A model generated the notes under the pieces. It did not search any database. It was not told the DNA's origin and was given only the letters and a program-made list of their open reading frames with translations. Made by a program: the position numbers and the translations under genes. A stretch of 64,000 nucleotides of DNA from Anarhynchus alexandrinus (lineage: Eukaryota; Chordata; Aves; Charadriiformes; Charadriidae): positions 5,655,876-5,719,875 of the forward strand of contig VUYV01000044.1 of the NCBI GenBank assembly GCA_008711295.1, in the 5' to 3' direction. Positions 23,001-38,000 of the stretch are shown here, piece after piece; within the stretch, counting starts at the first letter, position 1; each line of letters begins with the position of its first letter.

Positions 23001-26000
23001 TGTGTTTCGCTGAAAGTGCTGTGAGGAGTTGAGCTCTGGGCTCCTGTATTTGAGTTGTTGCTGGAGCTGGTCATGGAGGTTCTTCGGGATTGACTTGAGA
23101 GAAGTCTGATTTTCATTAAACTTGCAGTTCCAGTTTGAAAGTGTGTTGCCTTGTGACTTGTGGCTGGCTTAAGGTAATTTCTGCTTCTGCTCACGCAGAC
23201 AGAATACTCCAGTTGCTGCCTTTTGATGTGAAGACAAGTAAGTAGGGTACAAGGAACTGTCACGTCCACCTTGAGAGTTAAAATTGTCCTACTCTACAGC
23301 TCTGTGAGTGGTTATCTAGGTCATTATAATGGTTTATTCAATATTGTTAGAGCTGTCATTCTCATATTTTTTTTTTTATTTTGCATAGTTACTATATTTT
23401 ATTTTGACTTTTAATAATTGAAGGCTGGAATATATACCCAGAAGCTTGTCTGGTCTCTTTTTTTCTTATACCAGCTGATATCATTTGGGGAAAACAATAA
23501 CCTTGCGTCATTTAATATCATTAGAACATCACAGTTATAACCTTATTATTGCATGAGAAGGATGTGAGAAACCGAGTAATAAGTATCTTGCATTTAAGGT
23601 GCTTTTATATTGCTTTGGCAGATACTGCCTCTTCTTCTATAGCATCTGAAAATATTTGACTGGTAGTACTGTAATGAAAAGAGAAGAGCAGTAGGACACC
23701 TAACCTATGGAAGGTGGAGGTCATTAAAAATCCAGCGTGTTGCTGTCAGGGGAATATTTGTCCACTTTGCAGCTAAAGGAAGTGTCAGTGTCTTCAAATT
23801 AGCTAAAATCCCATTGCTGCTTTGACTAAATTTTTCTCTGTTCTCTACAGAGGTGGGATACTTTGTGAGAGAGTTGCCTTAGTCGTTAATAAAGTGCTCT
23901 GATGCCATTCTTAGGTGGCAAACACAAGCAAAATATGTCTATGGAGTTGGTAGTTAATACAGAATTAATATGAAGACATACACTTATGTCTGTAGTTTTG
24001 TGTGTTTTAACGTGCTTCTTCAGGTGAAATTACTGGATGGGTGCTTTAGCAGCTTACAACAGAGGTCTTCCATCTTACCGTAACTTAAGTATGACATTCA
24101 GAAGGTATTGCCATTTTTTTCTCCAAATGCTGGGAGGCCAACTGACCCTGACCGAAGGGGTTGTCTCTTCTGTATTAGGAAGGACAGAGGGAGTCTCTGC
24201 TCTGAGGGGTGGGAGAGGGGAAAGGTGGAAGGTGTACAGTGGCTACATGAAATAGCTCATATTGGAGTTTTTCTGTTGTCTGGGTGCAATGCATGAGACA
24301 CCTCTTGGCCACGAAAGAATAGAATTTACGTGCCTGATTTCTTGTTGAACTGTTTAACTGATGGTTTGAAATTGTTAATTTCGGGTAGCTAGATAAGTGT
24401 TTCACAAGTGTTTAATTTTTAATCTAAACAAAATGATACTGTGTGTCCAAGAAATACAGCTGTGATTTCCTGGTGACTTGGCAACTGTTGCTCAGTGTCA
24501 TCCTCCCTTTGGCTGGTGCTATCAATCAGTTCTGCTACTGTTATTTTCTCAACTTAAAAAATGTTTATACAAAATCAAACCCTTCCTAAGTGTAACAGAC
24601 CTTTGTCTGTGGGAAACAGAATGAAGACATACAGTTTTAAGAACTGCTGTGTGCGCATCTTCACTTGGCAAGAAACTTAGTTTTTGTCTGGGTAATTGGA
24701 GATACCAGTGTAGCATCTTTTATTTGTTAGAACAGTTCAGGCCTTTTCATGAGTGTGAATATTGCTGCTGCCTTGTCAATTCATTGTAAAAAAGAAATTG
24801 AGATTTTACATTAAATTAAAAATAAATTTGAAAATTTCAGCAGTTTTCCTAAGTTTTTCTCCTTGTTTTGACTGGCTTGTTTTCAAATTAGCTTCTTCGT
24901 GGTAAGAGCTAGTTGCACATGGGATTTTTATGGATTTCTAAGATAAATTGGTGTTTGTCCAGTTTGTGGTGGGTGACTATCGATGTTGCAGAAGTCTTTG
25001 TTATTGTTACTCTATTCCATTTTCAAGTAGGTGAACATAAGCGAGATGGACAATAATATATCGCATTTTACAGATAAAAGGTTTATCATAAAAGTGGAAA
25101 ACCATAGTACACTGCTCCTCCAAAACCATTCTGACTTCCTGGTTTTGTGTGTACCCAAGGTAGACACAGCTGAGAAATAGGTAGTATTAGTATTTTTAGA
25201 CTGGTACAAGGTTGGGCCATTAAAACAAAATTTTGAAGCTCCATAAGGGTACCTGGTGGTGTGGTAATGAGTATTCTTTTCTTCAGCCCAAGGTATAGCA
25301 ACAAGTCTTATGGCTTTTTCATATTGCAGCATCTTAAATTCCTGGGCTGGCATATGCTGTTTTCTGAACAGGATGGCTCTGCTTAGATTGCAGAGCGTCA
25401 CTTACCCTTAGAGTTGTGAAACTTACCAAAAAAAAAAAAAATAGCGAAGTCCTGCATCAGTGAGAGAAGATATCTTTAAAGCTTATCGGTGCGTGTTTCA
25501 ATGGTGCAGCTTATTTCTTGTTTCATTAGTCGCAAGGCCTTGGGTAAAGGTGTATCAATTCAGTTGGCGGCACCTGGTAAGTTCCTGCCATGGAACAGAA
25601 TTGCTTGCACAAATAATGAAGCTCTCCCTTCAGAGAGGTGGAGGGGAAAGAATACCAGACCTTTCTAAGCATTATATTCCCTGTTTTTGACTTTCTCAGT
25701 GCAGCTTACTACCATGTTTTAGTCTTTCAGATTCCTTAAGGAAATGTACATATACATGGAAATGACCTTTTGAATATTGATATCTTTCTTACGTTGTTTT
25801 AACTCTAAATGTATTCGTTAAGCTTGCATTTGCTTTCTCATTAATCTCATTTTTATTAGCATGTTTCTTTTTACAAGCAGTAAGAAGAACCACCACCCAT
25901 TTATCTTAAAGCCTGGGAATACTAGGTCTGTAGAGGTTTGATGTCAAATCCTTTAGGTAATATAACCTATATAGCTGATGTTTTCATTGTCTTTGTAATA

Positions 26001-29000
26001 AGCAGTTGAAGAAAGTCCTTGAATGCGCTCTGATGTAGGAGTGTCACGCTGTAACACAGAACTGAACTGCTACCCATCTGCTCTGGTTGTCTTTATATTG
26101 CAAATTCTGGCACAGGAACTCAGACCCATATTAAAATATGGAGAAAAACATCAGAGAGGAGAGCAGGCAGGGATGCTTCCAAGAATAACTGAAATAAAGG
26201 CACCTGGGGACAGGACTGGGTATAATTTTGGAGCAGGTCAACTGCAGTTATGCTTCACCTAGGAGAGGCTACCAACAAATATATGTTGTAATGAGAACTT
26301 AAACAATCATGGGTAATCTACCCCCAAAGAAACTAAGGGTTAGAACAGTTGGAAGATAGACTGGTCCATTGGGTTTCTCTTATTTTGTTCTGTGATGGTC
26401 TTCTGTTTTCTTTAGGAAAGCTGTCTAATTTTTGTTGTTGTAGTCAATGTTTTGTCCTAAATCACTTTCCAAAAGTGTCTTTCTTACAAGTTTACTTGGA
26501 CCTTGCACAAGTTGCTAAACCCCTGGTGCTTGGAACCTAAAGCCTACAAAAGTTTACTTTTAGTTACAGTTTCTGGAGGCTTATTTTTTGTTACGCTGAT
26601 TCAGGATGATAGACCTGCCAACACATCAAAAACCCATTTGAATTCAACTGGTTTACCTTTCAAGTAAACGTTTACCTATAGAAGTTCAGAAGTAGAAGCC
26701 CCTGTTTTATGAGTTTGCCTGTTATTCTAGAACTACAGTAGCTCTTAAATGGGGTTTTCTTGCATGTTTCCCTGTGTCAAGACTGATAAATCCTCATGTG
26801 AATTAAGGACTATTTGTTTTTTAAAAAATCTGAACGCTTTGTGTAGTTCCCTCCAGTGAAATGCATTATCTACATGGGGAGTTCCTTACCATTTGGTGTG
26901 GCTGCTTCTTGAATGAGGAGATGAATATAACCAAGTCCTCATGAGATAAAATAATAGTTTTATGTTGCCTTGAGATTAAATAAAAAACAAGAAACCAACC
27001 CATAAACCCACTGTTATTAACAGGAAAGTTTTAAACTCCTAGTTATCCTTTTGAATGTGTGTATACAGATTCCACAGTTGGTTTCTTTTTACGGTGCATA
27101 TGAGCCTGGAGTCAAATCAAAGAAGCCTGTGTACCTCTAAAAACAGTAGTCAAGAGATGAGAACAAAAAGGCGAGCGCCCTAGATAAGATCTCCCATGTT
27201 GCCACCTTACAGGAAAAACTCATACTTTGTCACTAAGGTCTCTGACACTGTAAGCTTCCTCAAGCCACTGAAGATGGTTTGAAGACTGAAAAGTTGGTGG
27301 AGAAATACCTTTACAAGTCTCTCTGGACGCTGCAACAGCAAGATAACAACAACATGGAGTTTCACTGCAAAGCTGTTATGACAGCAATGGTCTGTCATTG
27401 TGGAGAAACGAAGTGCATTGCTCTTTGAAGGCTTTTAGGGACTAGTTCAATTTCTGAGCGGTGAAGAAGACCGCAGTGAAGTAGAAAAGCTGACTTCATC
27501 TGTAATAGTGGTTTCTCTTTATGTCTGTGTCAAGAACGGGGTCTTGATTTTCCTGGAAGAAGCTGGCTGTATTCTACATGGAAATGTTGATTGTTTCAGA
27601 AGATGTGCGTTACATATCATTGTTGAATTCTGATCAGTATTAGGCTCTCTTAATGCTTGCTTTCCTCTTCTCTTGTTGGATTCGACTGGCTTTTTCAGAA
27701 GCGTAGACTGCAATAGTTAAATTACTTCTGGCTAACAGATTTTGAAAGCTACTGAGGCAGGGTGTGTTATATTTTATGCCTGGCTTCCATTTCTATTTCA
27801 GGGGTCCTTTTCCACTATAAGCTCTTGAGTTTGAAAATTAAGTGTGTTTTTTTTTTCTATTTTGCTGAAATGGAGATGGTGTTTCTGGGATTCTTCAGTA
27901 AGGTCGTCTGCTGCCCCTGTTTACCAATGCGACAGAAAAAAGTGCAACAATCCACATTTATGTCATGCTACCCATGCCCAACATGCTATTTCAAAGTTGA
28001 CTGCTTTGTCTGAGATCCTTTGTCTACAGGCCACTTTGCCATCAGCTGCTGTTCGTAACTCGGGGAGTGGCCTCTTTTCAGGTACCAGCTAGCAACTGGT
28101 ACTTAGGACTGCAGATGTTCATGCACCTACTTGTTCGGATGGAAAATTCAATTCTGAATCCTCTCTGTTAGAGTAGTAAGCAAGCATAATACTGTGTCTT
28201 GTGGTAGACCAGTTGGCAGCACAGCAAGAATAGCTCTTCAGCAATTTGAATCCCAATTCTCATTTTTGTTTTCGCTTCTGTGCACACTGTCGTCATGCAT
28301 TCTTTTATTGATTATCTTGCTTTTATCCTTTGTTGGTTAATTACTTTATGATAAGTACACACAAGTGATAAATACTGATGGCACATTGTATTGGGCTGTG
28401 TAACTGTAAATGCTCTCTGGCCATTTTGTCATCTGCACATCTCCTGTTCAACAAAGCTTTTGTCTTCTGCAAACCTCAGTGGACAGCAGCTGTTTTTCTT
28501 ATTAATCTGGTATCTTACTTGCTTGGAGTCAAATTAACAAGCACTCGTTACGTTAGTTGTACACATACAAAACTTAGACTGCACCTTTTTCTATCCTATA
28601 TAGCTTTGCTCTCATCAAAAAATCATTTGGTTTAGGGTAACTGTTTTCTCTGCTACTTTGCCTTCCATTGAGTAAATCTGTTCTCCAACAGAGGTGCATT
28701 TCTGTCTACCTCACAAAGATTGTTCTGCTTTTTCCCACATGAGCAGGATGTACAGCACCTCTGACTTTCTCTCCATTAATATAAAGTTTTTTCAGCCATA
28801 TGTCCCACCTGTCAAGGCAGGCAAAATTCTGCATTTAAGGACAGACCATTCTGTTTGCTTCGTCATTAGAGTTGGGCAGACTAATTTAATTTTAAATCAA
28901 GAGTGATCTTGGATTTTTCTGTGAATGAAAGTATATACAGACTCTTTCCCTTGAACTCTATGATTATCTCAGCAAGACTTGATTCCATTGAAGAGATGTT

Positions 29001-32000
29001 CTCAAGACTATGCCCAAAGCTTTCTTACAAATTGCCCTGGCTCTTATTAATTTTGGTGGCAAGTCTGAATAATGATCTGTCTTCTTCTGAGGGCTCTGCA
29101 ACTGGATCAAAGGCTGCGTTAGGACTTCTGACTCATTAAATAAACTGTCTCTTCCCTTTCAAGCTAAGTTATGCTACGCTAAGGTTCATTTAACCAACAC
29201 TGTCTTGCTTTATGAAATCCTTATTTCTGAAGTGTTATAGGTTACCTGCTTGGAGGTCGGTTCATGCTCTGCCCATTGCTGTTGTTGCTGTCACATCTTA
29301 GAGTTTTAGTTTCACAGAGCTGTCCTGAAGTCTTTATTTTGATGGAAGAGTGGAAGGTTGAATAATGAGCAGCTATTTAGTTGATTGTGGGACCACAGTG
29401 AGCACATGCCAAAAAGATAACCTGAAATTCTTCTGTTCACATGTATCCTATCATCGATGCTTCCTTTCTGCTGGTAGAAAGCCTTGCCTGCATACATGGT
29501 ATTAGCCAGAGAATCTGAGCAGGATTGAAGACCTGCCATTTATTGACAAATAGGATGTTTACTTGCCTTTCCTACTTTCAGTGTGGGAGGCACAAATATG
29601 TATACAGTGAGTAGTGCTGATAGGAAGACTGTATCCTTGTACTTGCATGTACAGAGATACCTGTGTGGGCAAAATCAACCTTTTATTGCTGTTTAGCATT
29701 TGAGTGTTTGGAATATGATGCTAACATTAGAGTCCAGCTATGGTCATCCTTCTCATTAAAGAGCTTAATCATCAGAGCATCTGATATAATTTTTTTTGCA
29801 GTAGAGATAGGTAACGTGAGCAGATCTGGCATCCAAATGAATTGCTTATATGTGTCTTTAGTTGCAGAAGAGAAGAAGTCTTTAAAGCGGACTTTTCAGC
29901 AAATACAAGAGGAGGAAGATGATGATTACCCTGGAAGCTACTCACCACAAGACCCCAGTGCTGGGCCATTGCTGGTATGTGGGATGGGTTGGGAGAGGGA
30001 GTTGTTCTGAAAGCCACCTCCTGTGTGGTACAGCCACAAGGTGGAGCTACCAACAAGTAAAATACTTTTAATGGAGAAATTCGGTTGGGGGTTGAGAAGT
30101 CCATGTGAAATGGAACAGATTCTTTCTTCATATTGAAACACTGTGCCACTTCTGAGTGATTTCAGGTAGTCTAAACCAAGGTCTGAATAGTACTGCCAGT
30201 AAAGAATCTCAAAGGACTGCTGGAAGAACAGACCATATTTTAAATTCTTTTTAAGTTCTGTATGTAATCTCTCAAACCCAAAGCTGTAACATAGTTAAAA
30301 CTTAATTATTTTTTTTGTAGGACATCTCTTTCCACGTGTATATTAAAAAGCTCAACCTTTGATAGATTTGTATGGAGTTGGTTAGGAAATCCAGTTCTGA
30401 AGACTTTGTTTTGAGGCTGATGCATTAGTGCTGTCGAAATAGGAATGAAAAGGGATCATTCTGGCCATTTAAGGCTACAAATGAACATATGTTAAACTAT
30501 TGTCTATTTGAAAAGTATAAAAAAATACACCATCCATCTGGTAGAGTGTAAACATTGAAAAATAAAAATAAATAAGTTGTCAAGGAAATAAGTGACTTTT
30601 TTTTGTTTTTGCCTCCAGATGCCTTGCAACTTAGGGTTTCTTTTGATGATAAGCATTTTGTTTGTTACTGTTGGAAATCATTAGCAGTTTGCAAAGAAGC
30701 AGTAAATATTAGGTAATGGACTGCTTTATTTTTCAAATTAAAATATTTATTTTAAATTTTTCGGTGTTTTTTTTAGTTTTCAATCAGCTGAAATGTAGTT
30801 TAAACATCAGTGGTGGCATTTACAGGGCTGGTGTTCCAATTTGAAAAAGCTCCCATTAAAACTTCAGTATTTTTCAGAACAAAGAAGCACTACTTTTTTT
30901 TTTTGTCCTGTTCAGGGAATCTGCCTGTCTGCTTTTTTTATTTTTTTGAGTGGGGAAGAAATCTGATGTGTCAGGGGAGGTCCTCTTAAGGCTCTCCTCA
31001 TCCGCATCCTTTCTAAGCTAGGATATGTTTTGAGTGTATTCATTTAAACTGACACATTTTTCCTTAGTGCACTAAAACCAGCTGAGAGATGAAGTTGAGA
31101 TGAAGTTGATAACAATGGAGTCCAGTTTAATTGAAAATTGTAGTGTGCTACCAAAGATGCAGTTGAGCTAGGTGAGGATAGCAATGGCTTTGCAAAATTG
31201 GGACAATAAAAACTTTTCTTTAACAGGGATAGCTTTCATTGTCATCAAAGTTTATGGCAGGTAACCAGTTACAAAATTCTAAATCGTGTAATGATGGAAA
31301 TCTGACACAGTTTTGTTTGGACTCATACAAGTTTGGTTTTGGTGTATGTGGTGTTTGGGTTTTTTTTTTGTTTGGGTTTTGTTTTTTTTTCTGTGTCAGA
31401 ATGCACCTTTGGAATAGAACAAAAGGTGCACGTACATTCCTGCTAGTCTAAGAGCAAGTGTCAGGGATGCTCAGCTAAAAAGAGTCGCAATTTGATGCAA
31501 CACAGGGCTCATGTACTTTTCAGCTTTGTCTTAAGTGATCACTTCTCTTCATTGGAATGAGTAGTTTTCCACTGTAGAGTCTTGAAAAAGATGATCCCAC
31601 TGTAATTATGTGTAAGTTACTAAACACTGGGATGTTGTAAACTTAGTGAATACTCCCTGTGTTAGGAAGCAACATTTTAAAAATTACTTGAAGAATATAT
31701 TCCAAAAATGGTTGCTTTCAAAGGTAAGTGACTTCAGATGCAGTGGCCATGTCTGCAGGAAATGGCATAAAAGTTACCTGGTTTTAATGTTAGCTAATTT
31801 GTCTTGTAGACCGAGGATTTGATCAAAGCCCTACAAGACCTGGAAAATGCAGCATCAGGAGATGCAACAGTGCGGCAAAAAATTGCCTCCCTGCCTCAGG
31901 AAGTTCAAGATGTTTCATTACTGGAGAAAATTACAGGTATGAAACTGGAAGATGAATGAACATGGGTCCAAAGAATAACTTAGAAATCAAAGGTTTTTTT

Positions 32001-35000
32001 CTTTAAATAATCACAAGGTGTAGTGGAGTAAATTCCTCCTTTCGTGTCCTTGTTTTGTAGCTCTTGGGTAATAAATAGCAATGCTATGGAGTAAAATTGA
32101 TGATGAAACTTCATAGCTGCTTCCATTTTTTTGGCTTGGACCAAGGCTTTTGTACTTGGAGAGCATCAACAGCATTTTGCAAGAATTTAAAGGAAATAGG
32201 GCCAGAGTTCTCAAATGGGTGTGTTTGATTTTGACACCTTGACTGTTGGATGTTTTTGAGTTTTATCAGATTGTGCTGAGTACAAACATACTCCTTTATT
32301 GCTATGGAAAAGGAAACTCACTACGCCCATTAGTCTGTCAGTCTTTGTTTAAACAGACTTTTGCTATTGTATTTGAAAAGTAATCTTAATAGAAGCATTT
32401 AAAGGTTGAACTGATTTGACTTTTGTTCCTGGAAGTGGTTTTAATTTAGAATTCATTATGAACTGTCACTTATTGAGTCCTTTATAATATACACTTACAG
32501 TGTCCAACTGTGAAGACTAGTGTGCAATTTGTATGTTTACTTGTATTGATAGATTAGGAGTTATTCAGAGAAAAGAGGAATTAAAAAGTACACCCCGTGC
32601 TTAAATGTGAAAATCACTTGATTTGCTTAACTGAATTCTGAAAGTACAGCCTAAACTTTTAGTTTAATTAACCTGTTTATAGAGGCTAACTTAATAGCGT
32701 TATTCCCGCTCTCACCCCGTCTCTGCAAGGACAAAATTTAGTCAATCATGGCAGTGTCTAAAAAACCACCATTCTTGCATTGTTAGTTCTGCCTATTTCC
32801 TTTATATCCTCTGTGATAAGAACTCTTATTTTCCTGTCAAGCCAGAAGCGTATTTATGAATGTGATGTTATTGTGCATGTGGTTGGTGAATTGTAGCCCT
32901 TCTGTCAAAGATGAAAGTTTTAAACTTTGTCCTCTAAATTACCCATCGCTTTTGCATGCAGACAAAGAGGCAGCCGAACGGCTTTCGAAGACTGTGGACG
33001 AAGCATGCCTGTTACTAGCAGAGTACAATGGCCGGCTGGCAGCGGAGCTGGAGGACCGGCGCCAGCTGGCGCGCATGCTGATCGAGTACACCCAGAATCA
33101 GAAGGATGTATTGACGGAGAAAGAGAAGAAGCTAGAAGTGAGTATTGATTCTACCGGTGCCGGCAAGCCGATTGTCTCACCAAACGCTTCTACTTGACTC
33201 CTAATCTATGTGTTTCTCTCAAGGGAGATGATTCTAGGTGTTCCCTTTACGTTGGGAGTAAAACAAGGGTAAGAAAGCAGTGTAAAAAGCCTGGAGAAGG
33301 CAAATCTGTTCTGATGTTCAGTCTAGGATGTTGTAATACGCTTGGTCATGGAAGGCCCAGAACTCCATACTTCTTAAGGAAAAATAGGCTCGCCTAACAA
33401 ATTTTCTTCAGACTTACCCTATTTTTTTTATGAAATCCACATTTCCAAAAAATCAACCTCCCTTTGCCATAATTAGCTGGGGCTTTTTAATTCGTTGTTT
33501 TTTTGTTATTTGTTTCCTTATGGTTGGGCGCCTCTCATCCACCTTCCCGACCTTTACTTGATGAGAGGATGCAGTTTAAACAAGATCTTCTGGTCTCCAT
33601 CCTTTAACAGCTACTCTTACCTATAGCTTCTGTGATGGAGCGTAAATTGGGCTGATACCGAAAGACGATGACTTGCACTTCCTGCAGTAGCTCCCTGGAT
33701 GGAGGAGGGCAGGACGCTGTAAAATGTGACAATGCTGACTGGACCCGAGCACCGGCTGCGCGTCCTGGAGCGAGTGCAGGGGCTGCAGCAGCCAGGCGTT
33801 TATCTGAAATGTTTTCTCGGAGGAAGTTCTTCCAGCACCGCATCTTGGGACTAGTGTGGAAGTTTAATTAATGATTGTGGTTGTATGTCACTCTGCCATC
33901 TGTTAAACTGCCCCTTGGCGGCACATTAAGGGCTTCCTCTACACTGTCGGCTGCTGGTTATTATGAACAGCTGTTGCTGGGTGGGACATGAGTTGCTGTA
34001 GAGGACAAAATCTTCTGGAAGGAGACTGTGCTGTAGCAATTGCAGGCCCTGTTTACTGTCATGACAAACCTAATCCTCTCACAGCTAGGCAACATTGTTC
34101 TGAGGTAAATTTCATTTTGAATGTTTTCTTTGTCATGTGTGTTTATACTAGAGTTTCTCAGTGTCTTGTGACTGTGAACATGTTGCTTTTCCAGAGCAAC
34201 GTTTTTTTCCAAATGAGCCAAACAAGTGCTGATGCTGCATTCAGAATTAGAGTGGATAGTTAATAATTCTGATAGCTTGTTTAGCTTGAATTTTTTTCAG
34301 GCATAGCATTTGTCTTATGACTGAGTTATTAAAAGGCACTTTCAGACATAGATATGAAAGATGCAGTAGAACCAAATCCTGTTTGGCACCTGATTTATTT
34401 GCTGAATACTAGTGGGAGTCTTGGGTCAGTTCTGTTTTCCCTGTTGAAAGGGGGACACCTGTCTAGTAGAAACATGTATGTGTGTATATACATAAAAATA
34501 TATAAATGATAGACATATTGTTGCTTACTTTTTAAGAAAGGGCAAGAAATAGATAGCAAAATGCTGTACAGCAGTGTTCTAAAAAGCCCAGAACAATCCA
34601 TAAATGTGAGTCAGTTTGAGACTGTGAAATTAACAAATTCACAATGACAACTTTAAATTAAGATTTCTAATGCAGTAGCTGAAATGTTGCGACAATTGTG
34701 GGGTTTTTTTTGTTTGTTTTGTTTTGGAAAATAGCCTTTTGGTAAAGAATGTTACTTGAAAATTGTAACTCTGGCAGAGGCAGAAATGTAATTGTGAAAA
34801 TTAAGTGGTTTACTGGCTTAGCTACTTTGTTAATAGGAATAATCCTGTTGATGGCAACAGAACAGGTTGCTTGCCCGCTGTTAAGTGTAAACACATTCTT
34901 TAATATGTTGGAAACTAAAGAATGATCTTACTAAATCTCTGTTTAGGTTAGCATCTTTGTCATTTGGCCAAAACAAGATGGCCTTGGTACTGTAGAAGTC

Positions 35001-38000
35001 TAAAATGAGTTGCAGGAAATGCCACTCTTTAATCCTTACTTAACATGAATGCACAATTCATACTCATGTCAAATCTCAAATTTTAGCTGAGGGAGATTGC
35101 CTGATTAAAGCATTCCATTGTTCTTGAGTTGTAGAGGGTTAATAAATAGTGGAAGATGTTGGTTACAGATATGGCAGGCCATATCTGCTCATCAGTTTTG
35201 CTTGCGTCTTTGATGTTCTCACAGTAATGTTATTGATAAGCTGGATTTTTCTTTGTAGTGCTAATAAGCATTTTAATAGAAGGATCTGAAATTCTTGTAG
35301 CAATTAAGGATGTATTAGAAAACAAAACATTTACTCAAGCAAAGACTGAAATAAGAAAATAACTTTAAACAATCTAATTTTACATATCTTCTCATTGTAT
35401 GCTTTACTCTCTCAAGATAGCTTTGGTACTATTGACTGTAAGGTTTTGTTGTTTTTTTTTCTCGTGTGAAGTAAGTTTCCTGACTCTCAGATGAGATGGC
35501 ATTTTTAGATAGAGGATGGATTGTTTACTTCACTATCCTAATCCAGCCAAGGCTGCTAGTTGGGGAAAGGGGCTTCTGGTAGTAATATGGCTTAGGGCTT
35601 TATTTTAAGATATGGAAATGTCTGATTTGGAAATCACTCTGGATATTTCTTGTGTTTTGTTTACTCACAAAGCAAAGTCTTTCACTATGATAGTAATGAA
35701 AGTAGCTAATCTACACCGTTTGAAAAGCAGCTTTTGCGGTCTAAAGAGCCACAGTTGTTTACTAATCCTATTAATACCATCCCTCTTGAAACACAGGAAG
35801 TTCTCTGAACATATACATAAACTCAGTGTATTTATGTCTAGTGGGCTAATGCTCAAAATACTTTGCAATGTCAAAACCCTGCAACACAGACCTCTTGTCA
35901 TCATTTGCAGAAAAGCTATTTAATTAAGGGACCATGTGCTGAGAAAGGTGGTCTTGGACAATAAATTACATTTCAGCATTGATAAAGACTGGCGTGAGTA
36001 AGGATTGAAACAATGTGGTGCTAAGAAGCACTGGTAATTTGAAGGAAAAAAGCTGGCACAGAGCCTGAAGATCATAAAATATGGACAAACTCAGCTTTTA
36101 GGGTAGCAATTGAAAAAATGGAAAGTGTAATAATTAGGATTATTTTATTGGGGGGGCGGGGGAATTGTGATAATTTGATTGTAGTCTAAAAGTGCTTGGG
36201 AGGAAAAGGTAGAATTAATTTAATTCTGGCAATCAGCTGCAGAGCAAAATCAGCTGAAGCAAAGCTGATGCTAAACAGCCTATAACATGGCATATATTTT
36301 TAATGATAAATATTCCTTAGGTGAACTTACTGAAGGGTATGGTGAATGCTTTTGTTCGACATCTGAACACTGAATTTCTCTTTAAATGTTGTTTCATCTC
36401 AGTCAGAAGTTGTGGACTTGATACTGCAGCCGCTGTATGATCTTCCGCAGCCTAGACTGGATCACAGTCAGCCCAGACTTTCAGAATAGGAAATAAAATC
36501 CATTTTCAGACAGGCATAGAAACAAGAACTGGTGTTTATATAAGAATGAGATAAGGTGTCTTCATATCTCACATGAGTACTTCCAGTGAAAGTTCTCTGA
36601 TTTGTGTTATTTTTGGACATCACTGTCCCTATTACAATTACAGAGTACAGTCAGCTGGGGAGGTTTTTTGTCCTTCAGCACCTGAGTCTGCAGAACTTCA
36701 AGGGGAAGGATTGTCTTTTGAAGTCGGTGTTCTCTTTGTGAATGCATGGCAGGCAAGTAAAAAAAAAATCCAGGGAATCAATTTGTGTAAAACTGAAATG
36801 TAGGGGGGGAGATATCCAGGAGAACATTTCCATGTTGGTGTACCAGGTGACTATAAAATGAAGTCAACTAAATAGATGGGACTAGAAGAACCAAATGAAA
36901 GTAGTGCTAGAAAATGGCAAATTGTGTGGAAGCTTTATGGGTATCTAAAATAACTACTGACAATAGAAAATTTAGAGTAAGTGGAATGGGGGTATTTTAA
37001 TGTCATGGAGAGAAGAGGGGGGGGAAAAATAGACAGGAGAATGTGCATTCAGAATTTTTGTTTTGATTTTCAGTCAGTGATGCTGAGTTCTTCCCCACGC
37101 CCTCCAAATATCTTCTGTACCTGCCTTTATAAAAGGAGACATGATGAACATACACATTGCACTATATATACATACTATAGTAAGTGGGGGTATGTGTGTA
37201 TACACGCAAACATATCTGTGTGTTTGTATGTGTGCAGATATGTATAAATATAAAGAACATGCTGTATTTAAGATCCAGTTTAGGGGAATTTTTCTGATTG
37301 TTGACTGCACCTGAAAAATTGTGACTTAGAAACCTGCTGAGAGCTGTGGGGGTTTTTAGATGTTAGTGGCTTTTAATATTCATGGCTTCAAGGCACCTTT
37401 AATAAGGTGTTAAAGCTGTGCCCGTATGAATTTGCAAACCCTCTTCGATAATGCATCTCTGAAGGATGAAGTACAATCTCACTTGAGGTTTTCTGGACTG
37501 CCCGGCACTACACATTTTCTTGAAATACGATTTAGTTCAGCGGGTTAATATGCAATTTATTGCTGTGTTGCTTCCACTGCTGAGGTTTTTGTTGCGTGTC
37601 ACTGTTGACTGCTGCTTTCCTCACAGACAAGAATTCTTGGGTTGTGGTATATTAATTTCAGTAGTTTAGGCAGGGAACAAGAGATGAAGTTTTAGTTTTT
37701 CTGCCAGGAAACAAGAATGTCTGTAGTTCACACACATCCACATGGAGATGGTTATGGGAACTAGACAGCGCAGGGAGGTCTCCTGCTCTACACCCTGGGC
37801 AGGGCAAGAAGATCCTGAACAGGAGCATCCAGGCAAAGTGTGTCATGCTCAGGTCCATAAAACTGAACTGCTGATTAACACGGCAAAAAGTGACTAACTG
37901 TACATCAGTATTTCCAGCTGTGAGCCAGTCATGCCTTTGGGTGTGGGACAAAAAGGGAGGCTGTTTCATAGTGATACAATAAACTAACATTGCGGTGAAT

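Noticed and set aside
28378..29139. Three consecutive plus-strand open frames in RPRD1B intron 3, considered as a degraded transposon or retroviral relic
   Set aside because: I recognised no polymerase, gag, envelope or transposase motif and no terminal repeats. A repeat-library search would be needed to reopen this.
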